64,000 nucleotides of DNA from Collinsella sp. BA40 (GTDB lineage: Bacteria > Actinomycetota > Coriobacteriia > Coriobacteriales > Coriobacteriaceae), in assembly GCF_008014645.1 (NCBI RefSeq), contig NZ_VOWY01000002.1, positions 1-64,000 on the forward strand. The letters run 5' to 3'. Position 1 is the first letter of the stretch, and every line of letters begins with the position of its first letter. Under the pieces are notes generated by a model. That model was not told where the DNA came from, made no database searches, and was given only the letters and a program-made list of their open reading frames with translations. A program made the translations under genes and the position numbers. Shown here in pieces: positions 57,991 to 64,000 of the stretch.

Positions 57991-58977
57991 ATGCCGACAA
58001 CCGATCCCAAGAAGACGGTGGATATGAACAAGATCCTCCGCGTCTATTCGGGCTCTTCCAACCGTCCGCTCGCAGAGAAGATCGCCGGCCTGCTGGGCGT
58101 CGAGCTCTCGGGTCTCACCCTGAAGCAGTTCGCCAACGGCGAGATCTACGCGCGCTACGACGAGACCGTCCGCGGCGCCGACGTGTTCCTGATCCAGTCC
58201 GTTGCCGGCGCCAACGTCAACGACATGCTCATGGAGCTCCTCATCGCAACGGATGCCGCTAAGCGCGCCTCCGCCCGCTCCATCACCGCCGTCATCACGC
58301 ACTACGGCTACGCCCGCCAGGACCGCAAGGCCGGCCCGCGCGAGCCCATCACCGCCCGCCTCGTGGCCAACCTGCTCGAGTGCGCCGGCGTCGACCGCAT
58401 CATCACGCTCGACCTGCACCAGGGCCAGATCCAGGGCTTCTTCGACATCCCGGTGAACCATCTCTCCGCGCTGCCGCTGTTTGCCGACTACTACGACGCC
58501 ATGGGCTTCGACACCGACAACCTCGTGGTCGTCTCCCCCGACGTGGGCCGCGCCAAGGCCGCCAAGAAGCTCTCCGACATGCTGGGCTGCAGCCTGGCCA
58601 TCGCCCACAAGGGCCGTCCGCGCCACAACGCCGCCGAGGTCATGGGCATCATCGGTGACATCAAGGGTAAGACCTGCATCATCAACGACGACATGATCGA
58701 CACCGCGGGCACCCTGTGCGCCAACGTGAAGGAGCTCAAGGCCCTGGGCGCCGGCGACATCTACGTGTGCGCCACCCACGGCATCTTCTCCGGCCCCGCC
58801 ATCGAGCGCCTGAACGACGCCCCCATCGTCGAGTGCGTCGTCACCGACGCGATCCCCGTCGAGGAGACCGGCAAGATCAAGACCATCTCCGTGGCCGGCG
58901 AGTTCGCCGAGACCATCAAGGCCGTGTACCACGAGCGCTCCGTCTCCACCCTGGTGGGCGGCGACTTCGCCCTGTAG
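57991..58977 (+). CDS. prs: Ribose-phosphate pyrophosphokinase
   Basis: A 328-residue enzyme converting ribose 5-phosphate and ATP to PRPP for nucleotide, His and Trp synthesis. Motifs: GSSNRPLAEKIAG, FANGEIYARYDETVRGADVFLIQS, YGYARQDRKAGPREPITARL, DLHQGQIQGFFDIPVNHL, and the PRPP loop TCIINDDMIDTAGTLC. AAGGAG is placed about 8 bases before ATG 57991. Second gene of the glmU-prs unit, followed by a strong terminator. Confidence 0.97.
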   Translation: MPTTDPKKTVDMNKILRVYSGSSNRPLAEKIAGLLGVELSGLTLKQFANGEIYARYDETVRGADVFLIQSVAGANVNDMLMELLIATDAAKRASARSITAVITHYGYARQDRKAGPREPITARLVANLLECAGVDRIITLDLHQGQIQGFFDIPVNHLSALPLFADYYDAMGFDTDNLVVVSPDVGRAKAAKKLSDMLGCSLAIAHKGRPRHNAAEVMGIIGDIKGKTCIINDDMIDTAGTLCANVKELKALGAGDIYVCATHGIFSGPAIERLNDAPIVECVVTDAIPVEETGKIKTISVAGEFAETIKAVYHERSVSTLVGGDFAL

Positions 58978-59010
58978 GCACGACACGCCGACGCATCGCG
59001 CGCCATGCGA

Positions 59011-59050
59011 AGAGGCTCGAACGACCACGCGTCGTCCGAGCCTCTTTTTC
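59011..59050 (+). terminator. Terminator of glmU-prs
   Basis: A stem AGAGGCTCG/CGAGCCTCT with an inner GACGAC/GTCGTC-like extension, followed by TTTTTCATT on the plus strand, 34 bases after the prs stop. Confidence 0.85.
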
Positions 59051-59070
59051 ATTCCGTTGATACGGGCGCG

Positions 59071-59601
59071 CTACAGCACGTACTCCAGCTGGCAATCGGC
59101 CGGCGCCTGATGCACGTGGTCGTCGCTGTACTCCGTTGCCTCGACGCAGCCCATGGCCTTGTAGAACGCCTGCGTCTCCACCGCCGAATGCGAGGAGATA
59201 TAGAGCTTCTTGATACCCAGGTTGCGCACGAAATCGGCGCTGAGCAAGAAGAGCACGGCACCGATACCGCATCGGCGCACATCGTTGGAAACGTGCAGGC
59301 TGGTGAGTTCCATGTACTGCGATTCGCTGCCGAACGCCTTGCGCTCGACCGAAGCGAAGCCCTTCAGGACGCCGTCGACGAACGCGCCCCACACCACGCC
59401 GCCGGTCTCGACGGTGCGCTTGAGGCAGGAAACCAGGAACTCGTAATCCTCGGGCGTCCAATCGTCCACGCCCGGATCGGCCAGGACCCTCCATTCGCCA
59501 TCCACCTTGCGGCGGCAATCGGTCACGACCTGCTTGCGCTCAAATTGATCAAACAACTCAACGCTAAGCTCGCTTTCGGTGAGCTCGCGATACTGCGGCA
59601 T
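59071..59601 (-). CDS. GNAT-family acetyltransferase
   Basis: A 176-residue acetyl-CoA-dependent N-acetyltransferase. The central motif A is YMELTSLHVSNDVRRCGIGAVLFLLSADFVR (Arg/Gln-x-x-Gly-x-Gly/Ala pyrophosphate loop as RRCGIG), then LYISSHSAVETQAFYKAMGC, the usual end of GNAT enzymes. The substrate is unknown; the family acetylates amines, antibiotics or protein termini. ATG 59601 has AAAGGA about 9 bases upstream. Single gene, convergent with prs. Confidence 0.88.
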   Translation of the reverse strand: MPQYRELTESELSVELFDQFERKQVVTDCRRKVDGEWRVLADPGVDDWTPEDYEFLVSCLKRTVETGGVVWGAFVDGVLKGFASVERKAFGSESQYMELTSLHVSNDVRRCGIGAVLFLLSADFVRNLGIKKLYISSHSAVETQAFYKAMGCVEATEYSDDHVHQAPADCQLEYVL

Positions 59602-59746
59602 AGCGCGCATCCTTTCGAATCTGTGCAACGTCTGTTCACTATAGTACGGTGGATTGCATGATTTGGCAAAACGAATCCAATCAGCTTGATGCTATCGCCC
59701 GCGATCGAAGCGTGCGCATTATCAGCGCATTTTGGCAACGCGAACT

Positions 59747-59774
59747 TTGACAGCCGCGCGCCAGGCGTCACAAT
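59747..59774 (+). promoter_or_regulatory. Possible promoter of pth
   Basis: TTGACA (59747-59752) is followed after 16 bases by CACAAT. Transcription would start roughly 30 bases before ATG 59809. The -10 match is modest. Confidence 0.4.
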
Positions 59775-59808
59775 GGATAGCGGAATGAACGCGTACGAAG
59801 GAGAATCA

Positions 59809-60438
59809 ATGGCAGCAGCCGCCCCCAAGAAGATCTGCATGGTTGCCGGTTTGGGCAACCCCGGCGACGAATACGAGCACACCCGCCACAATGCCGGCTT
59901 CAAGGCTATAGACGAGCTGGCGCGCCAGGCAGGCGTCTCGTACTGGAAGACGCAGCTGGGCGCCGAGGTCGCCGTCATAGCCGTCCACGACCCCGAGGCC
60001 GAGGGACAGCGCCGTGAAGTCGTGCTGGTGAAACCCCAGTCCTACATGAACACGAGCGGTGGCCCCATCTCCAAGCTCTGCGCGCAGTACAAGGTGGGGG
60101 TCGAGGAGCTGCTGGTCATCCATGACGAGCTCGACATCCCCGAAGGCGACGTGCGCGTGAAGGTGGGCGGCGGGCACGCCGGGCACAACGGCCTGCGTTC
60201 CATCATCGACAAGATGGGCGGCCGGGACTTCAGCCGCATCCGCGTGGGCATCGGCAATCCTCCCGGCCGCATGCCCGTAGCCGATTTCGTCCTCAAGCAG
60301 TTCCGCCCCAGGGAACTCGACGAGTTCGAGGCCACTTGCGCCCGCGCGGCGGACGCCGCCGGCCTGGCCCTCACCCAGGGCGTCGTCTACGCGCGCGACC
60401 ACGTGAACGGCGGAGCGGCTTCAAACGGCAAGCATTAG
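59809..60438 (+). CDS. pth: Peptidyl-tRNA hydrolase
   Basis: A 209-residue enzyme that recycles peptidyl-tRNA. Motifs: MVAGLGNPGDEYEHTRHNAGF (catalytic His), LVKPQSYMNTSGG, VIHDELDIPEGDVRVKVGGGHAGHNGLRSI and RIRVGIGNPPGRMPVADFVL. GAAGGAG precedes ATG 59809. The family is about 190-200 residues, so this is full length with a short tail. It is probably single-gene, with a likely promoter overlapping 59747-59774. Confidence 0.96.
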   Translation: MAAAAPKKICMVAGLGNPGDEYEHTRHNAGFKAIDELARQAGVSYWKTQLGAEVAVIAVHDPEAEGQRREVVLVKPQSYMNTSGGPISKLCAQYKVGVEELLVIHDELDIPEGDVRVKVGGGHAGHNGLRSIIDKMGGRDFSRIRVGIGNPPGRMPVADFVLKQFRPRELDEFEATCARAADAAGLALTQGVVYARDHVNGGAASNGKH

Positions 60439-60644
60439 CCCGGCAGCTCCGCCTGCCGCCGAATGACGGGGCGTCGTTGACCAGTTTTCGACTCGCTCGG
60501 TAGGTAACCCCTGCTACCACGGGGGTATACTTGATACTGTATGCGCGTTCGCACATACGACGCCGCATACGGACACAAGTGCCTGCAACATGGGCCGCCT
60601 GGGAGCGCCTGCCCCATTCGGTCCAAAAGGTAGAGAGGGGTTCT

Positions 60645-61481
60645 ATGTTTGAAATCCTGAAGAAGACGCAGTTCTCGGAGAAGGTCTTCGAGTTCCGCGT
60701 CCACGCCCCGAGGATGGCCAAGAAGGCGCACGCCGGCCAGTTCCTCATGGTGCGCATCGACGAGACGGGCGAGCGCGTGCCGTTCACCTTCGCCAACTGG
60801 AATCCGGAGGAGGGCTGGATCGAGTTCATCTTCATGGTCGTCGGTAAGACCACCGAGTGCCTCTCCCAGCTCAACGAGGGCGATTTCATCCGCGATATCA
60901 CCGGTCCACTGGGTCAGCCCACCGAGGTCGAGGGCGACTCCGTGGCCGTTATCGGCGGCGGCGTGGGCCTGGCCATCGCCTACCCCGTTGCACGCATGCT
61001 GTGCGAGCAGGGCAAGAACGTCTACGTGATCATGGGCGCCCGCACCAAGGACCTGCTCATCCTGCACGAGCAGTTCGACGCGTTGCCGCTCGCCGGCCTG
61101 TTCGTCACCACCGACGACGGCTCCATGGGCGAGAAGGGCGTCGTGACCCTGCCGCTCGCGCGCCTGTGCGAGACCGACTCGATCGATCACGCCTTCTGCG
61201 TGGGCCCCGTTCCCATGATGAAGTTCTCCTCCCTCACCTGCCACGAGCACAAGATTCCCATCATCGCCAGCCTCAACCCCATCATGGTCGACGGCACGGG
61301 CATGTGCGGATGCTGCCGCGTCGAAGTTGGCGGCGAGACCAAGTTCGCCTGCGTCGACGGACCCGACTTCGATGCCAGCGCGGTCGACTGGGATGACCTT
61401 GCCGCGCGCCAGGCTAGCTACCGCGGCGAAGAGGCCGTATCCACCAAGCGTCACCAGGAGGCCTGCGCATGCCAGAAGTAA
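60645..61481 (+). CDS. nfnA: NADH-dependent ferredoxin:NADP+ reductase alpha subunit
   Basis: A 278-residue FAD and 2Fe-2S protein of the DHOD electron-transfer / FNR-like type. It has the flavin segment RVPFTFANWNPEEG, an NAD-binding IGGGVGLAIAYPVAR, and the 2Fe-2S cysteines in MCGCCRVEVGGETKFACVDG. With NfnB it couples NADPH oxidation to NAD+ and ferredoxin reduction by flavin-based bifurcation. GAGAGGGG precedes ATG 60645. The 3' end overlaps nfnB by 13 bases. Confidence 0.9.
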   Translation: MFEILKKTQFSEKVFEFRVHAPRMAKKAHAGQFLMVRIDETGERVPFTFANWNPEEGWIEFIFMVVGKTTECLSQLNEGDFIRDITGPLGQPTEVEGDSVAVIGGGVGLAIAYPVARMLCEQGKNVYVIMGARTKDLLILHEQFDALPLAGLFVTTDDGSMGEKGVVTLPLARLCETDSIDHAFCVGPVPMMKFSSLTCHEHKIPIIASLNPIMVDGTGMCGCCRVEVGGETKFACVDGPDFDASAVDWDDLAARQASYRGEEAVSTKRHQEACACQK

Positions 61482-62875
61482 AGAAGTATCGCCCGAACAT
61501 CGGCGCTCCCCGCACCGCTCCCAACGAGGAGCCGGCCGCCGAGCGCGCGTGCGATTTCCGCCCGGTCGACACGGGCTTCACCAAGGAAGACGCCATCGCC
61601 GAGGCCAACCGCTGCCTCGACTGCAAGAAGCCCCTGTGCATGCAGGGCTGCCCCGTCGGCGTGAACATCCCCGGCTTCATCGCGCGCATCCGCGAAGAGG
61701 ACTGGGGCGGAGCGCTCGAGACCATCAAGGGCGACAACCTGCTGCCCTCCGTCTGCGGCCGCGTGTGCCCGCAGGAGAACCAGTGCGAGGGTAAGTGCAT
61801 CCTCGGCCGCAAGGGCGAGGCCGTGGCCATCGGCCAGCTCGAGCGCATGGTTGGCGACATGGCCGGCGAGGTGGGCCGCGCTCCGGTGTGCAAGCCCAAG
61901 AACGGCAAGAAGGTCGCCATCGTGGGCTCCGGCCCCTCCGGCATCGCCTGCGCCGGCGAGCTCGCCCGCGAGGGCTTCGACGTCACCGTCTTCGAGGCCT
62001 TCTTCACCGGCGGCGGCGTGCTGACCTACGGCATCCCCGAGTTCCGCCTGCCCAAGGCCATCGTCAAGCGCGAGATCGACGGCCTGGAGCAGCTGGGTGT
62101 CCACTTCGAGTACAACTCCGTTGCCGGCCGCCTGTTCGACGCCGACGAGCTCTTCAACGAAGAGGGCTTCGACGCCCTGTACCTCGCCGTGGGCGCCGGT
62201 CTCCCCCGCTTCCTCAAGGTCCCGGGCGAGAACCTCCCCGGCGTGTACTGCGCCAACGAGTACCTCACGCGTACCAACCTCATGCATGCCTACGACTTCC
62301 CCGTCTACGACACCCCGATCCGCCAGGGCAAGAACGTCGTGGTGTTCGGCGGCGGCAACGTCGCCATGGACGCCGCCCGCACCGCCCTGCGCCTGGGCGC
62401 CGACAGCGTGACGCTGGCATACCGCCGCACCGAGGCCGAGATGCCCGCGCGCCTGGCCGAGGTCCATCACGCCAAGGAAGAGGGCGTCAAGATCCTCGAG
62501 CTGGTCAACCCGCTCGAGTTCATCAAGGGTGAGGACGGCTTCGTCTCCGCGGTCGAGCTTGAGCGCATGGAGCTCGGCGAGCCCGACGCCTCCGGCCGCC
62601 GCCGCCCCGTTCCCATCCAGGACTCCGCGTATCAGATCCCCTGCGATGTTGCCATCACCGCCATCGGCACCATGGCAAACCCGTTTGCCAAGCTCTGCGC
62701 CGATGTCGAGCTCAACCGCTGGGGCCTCATCGAGGCCGATGAGGACGGCCGTACGTCCAACCCCAAGGTGTGGGCCGGCGGTGACATCGTAACCGGTGCC
62801 GCTACCGTCATCCTCGCCATGGGTGCCGGCAAGAAGGCCGCCGCTTCCATGAAGAAGGCGCTGCTGGGCGAGTAG
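61469..62875 (+). CDS. nfnB: NADH-dependent ferredoxin:NADP+ reductase beta subunit
   Basis: A 468-residue glutamate-synthase-beta-like flavoprotein. The N-terminus binds two 4Fe-4S clusters (CLDCKKPLCMQGCPVGVNIPGF and CGRVCPQENQCEGKC). FAD lies in VGSGPSGIACAGELAREG; NADPH in FGGGNVAMDAARTALRLGA; and WAGGDIVTGAATV completes the FAD site. It is the bifurcating half of NfnAB. AGGAGG precedes ATG 61469, inside nfnA. Its fold is the same as the central part of the 938-residue flavoprotein at 19-22 kb. Confidence 0.93.
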   Translation: MPEVKKYRPNIGAPRTAPNEEPAAERACDFRPVDTGFTKEDAIAEANRCLDCKKPLCMQGCPVGVNIPGFIARIREEDWGGALETIKGDNLLPSVCGRVCPQENQCEGKCILGRKGEAVAIGQLERMVGDMAGEVGRAPVCKPKNGKKVAIVGSGPSGIACAGELAREGFDVTVFEAFFTGGGVLTYGIPEFRLPKAIVKREIDGLEQLGVHFEYNSVAGRLFDADELFNEEGFDALYLAVGAGLPRFLKVPGENLPGVYCANEYLTRTNLMHAYDFPVYDTPIRQGKNVVVFGGGNVAMDAARTALRLGADSVTLAYRRTEAEMPARLAEVHHAKEEGVKILELVNPLEFIKGEDGFVSAVELERMELGEPDASGRRRPVPIQDSAYQIPCDVAITAIGTMANPFAKLCADVELNRWGLIEADEDGRTSNPKVWAGGDIVTGAATVILAMGAGKKAAASMKKALLGE

Positions 62876-62908
62876 TCGCACATCGAGCCCTCTCGAGCCC
62901 CTCATTTG

Positions 62909-62945
62909 AGACGTCCGCTGGTTTTCCCAGCGGACGTCTTTTGTT
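62909..62945 (+). terminator. Terminator of nfnAB
   Basis: A perfect 12-13-bp stem (AGACGTCCGCTGG and complement) with a T-rich loop is followed by TTTTGTTT on the plus strand. Confidence 0.88.
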
Positions 62946-62985
62946 TCCGCGGGCCGGCGCATCAATCCGGCGCGCATCCGGGCCC

Positions 62986-63134
62986 CTCCCCCCCCCGATG
63001 TGAGTGGAAAATTACGAAACCCGCGTTACCAGGCCAAAATCGGCGTCTGGAGAGCACTAAAAGACCAGGTAAACAGCTGATGCAAAAACGTATATCGACC
63101 CCCTTCGCAAAAATCCACTCACTTCGAGGGGGAG
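62986..63134. mobile_element. MITE-like inverted-repeat element
   Basis: Long terminal inverted repeats face each other: the left arm includes CTCCCC...CGATGTGAGTGG and AAAATTACGAA, and the right arm (read on the other strand) includes CTCCCCCTCGAAGTGAGTGG and ATTTTTGCGAA. The best 19-base part (63000-63018 and 63104-63122) matches at about 15 positions. The 85-base centre has no gene. Size and shape fit a non-autonomous insertion element or a large structured RNA; no transposase is here. Confidence 0.5.
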
Positions 63135-63265
63135 AGCCCTACGAAGCGCGATGAGCGTCCGTTTTTCAGGCCCCAACGAGCCTCGGCGCTGCGCGCCGAT
63201 ACCGTCTCGGCAAGGCACGCACGACCGCAAGCGGGATACACCCGCCCGTCCCCCGCTCGACGCAC
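63135..63265. other. Intergenic remainder, nothing recognised
   Basis: Sequence between the inverted-repeat element and the terminator of the last gene. No reading frame, RNA or clear motif is supported. Confidence 0.4.
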
Positions 63266-63298
63266 AAAAAACGGGAGGTCGCCCGACCTCCCGTTTTG
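63266..63298 (-). terminator. Terminator of the cytidylate-kinase-like gene
   Basis: A perfect 11-bp stem ACGGGAGGTCG/CGACCTCCCGT with a 2-base loop, followed by TTTTTTGTG on the minus strand. Confidence 0.85.
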
Positions 63299-63381
63299 CA
63301 CCATGAGCTTCACAGAGCTCCATATATTTTGAACGGAACGAACCACGCCTCGATGCGGCTAGCGCCGGGCGTTCGCGTGCC

Positions 63382-64000
63382 CTACTCTTCCAGACCAGCC
63401 TCATGGAGTTTGGCATTATAGGCGGCGGCGATCACGTCCACGCAGCCCTCGCGGCCGAGCTTGGCGCGGTTGACCACGATGTCCTTGCCGTCGCTCATCT
63501 TCCATTTGCCGGCAGAATAGCGCTTGTAGAACAGCTCGCGGGCGCGCTGCATCTCGCGCACCAGCTTGGCACCCTGCTTCTTATTGAGGCCGCGCTTGGC
63601 GCGTACGATCTCGACGCGGTCGTCGAACGGCGCGGTTACCAACACGGCGATGTGGTTGGGGTTATGGCGCAGCAGGTAATCCGACAGACGGCCCTCGATG
63701 ATGCAGCTCTGCGTGGCACCCAGGTCGAGAATGACCTGCGACATATTGCGGAACAGCCTATCCGAAAGCGTGCGCGAGTCCACGCGGTCGGGCAGAAACG
63801 CCATGAACTCCGCGGCCATCTGCTCGTCGTAAGCGGCCATCTTGTCCACCGAGTCGCCCGAGCGCGATGCTGAGCGCACCAGCAGCTCGTTGTCGTACAG
63901 CGGAATACCCAGGCGCGTCGACAGCATCTTGCCGATCTCGTGTCCCTCGGCGCCGAAATCGCGCGCGATGGTGATCACGACCGGCTGGCCGGCTCGCTCG
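63382..64000 (-). CDS. Cytidylate-kinase-like protein (5' end beyond the window)
   Basis: About 205 residues are visible. ITIARDFGAEGHEIGKMLSTRLGIPLYDNELL is the family's P-loop region (GxxG-type), CIIEGRLSDYLLRHNPNHIAVLV and VTAPFDDRVEIVRAKRGLNKK are the middle strands and lid region. The family resembles cytidylate kinase but usually lacks a proven nucleoside-monophosphate role. The frame stays open to base 64000 with the usual preceding residues (QPVV), so the true start lies outside the window and the GTG at 63978 is probably internal. Confidence 0.75.
   Translation of the reverse strand, partial: ERAGQPVVITIARDFGAEGHEIGKMLSTRLGIPLYDNELLVRSASRSGDSVDKMAAYDEQMAAEFMAFLPDRVDSRTLSDRLFRNMSQVILDLGATQSCIIEGRLSDYLLRHNPNHIAVLVTAPFDDRVEIVRAKRGLNKKQGAKLVREMQRARELFYKRYSAGKWKMSDGKDIVVNRAKLGREGCVDVIAAAYNAKLHEAGLEE

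Overview
This is a 64 kb chromosomal window from a high-GC, gut-type actinobacterium. It most likely comes from the class Coriobacteriia, and a Collinsella-like genome fits best. This assignment is an inference from gene content and style: a fused FolP-FolK, an ECF cluster with two ATPases in one chain, SLH/FIVAR surface enzymes, NfnAB and hydrogenase maturation genes, GC-rich codons, AAGGAGG ribosome sites, and several GTG/TTG starts. No rRNA, prophage, transposase gene or CRISPR array was seen. Nearly all of the sequence is ordinary, densely packed core and accessory chromosome.

Layout. 1-9.4 kb: a secreted muramidase-like protein, ilvE, cysE, and a MarR-controlled heterodimeric ABC exporter. 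9.6-16.7 kb: a DedA protein, a YeiH-type sulfur-anion exporter divergent from a YeiE-like LysR regulator, an autoregulated LacI regulator, LarE, and a ROK glucokinase broken by one in-frame stop. 17-25 kb: tRNA-Arg(CCU), an M18 aminopeptidase, hypA and hypB around a 938-residue iron-sulfur flavoprotein, and a TetR regulator with several palindromic operators beside an unknown membrane protein. 25-38 kb: surface and envelope genes (GH84 glycosidase with PKD, CBM32, FIVAR and SLH modules; an OYE-like oxidoreductase; zinc-ribbon membrane proteins; a coiled-coil CAP-domain protein with a sortase-like tail), then tRNA-fMet. 38.6-45 kb: a MarR regulator and a cytochrome c maturation operon, ccmE-F-A-B-C-D. 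45-52 kb: coaX, a biotin-ligase-like protein, folP-folK, a sirtuin, a repeat-rich membrane protein and xthA. 51-64 kb: an ECF transporter with a Tat-exported beta-propeller, glmU-prs, a GNAT protein, pth, nfnA-nfnB, and an edge-truncated cytidylate-kinase-like gene.

How the genes fit together. The anaerobic redox theme is strong. NfnAB, the NfnB-like flavoprotein between hypB and hypA, the nickel chaperones, LarE and the Ccm machinery point to hydrogen metabolism, electron bifurcation and periplasm-side c-type haem proteins. The cell-surface theme is host-glycan and wall directed: GH84, the muramidase-like protein with a DasR/NagR-type operator, and glmU.

Most notable observations. (1) The Ccm system has a CxxxY-type CcmE with two OB-fold halves and no CcmG/H/I nearby, as in system I*. 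(2) A family of palindromic intergenic repeats with core GTGCCTGTCCC occurs mostly as inverted pairs, like REPINs. (3) A 149-bp MITE-like inverted-repeat element lies near the right end. (4) An Ala-rich insert of about 147 residues splits the dihydropteroate synthase domain. (5) The glucokinase gene has a nonsense mutation. (6) A TetR operator array sits beside an uncharacterised membrane protein.
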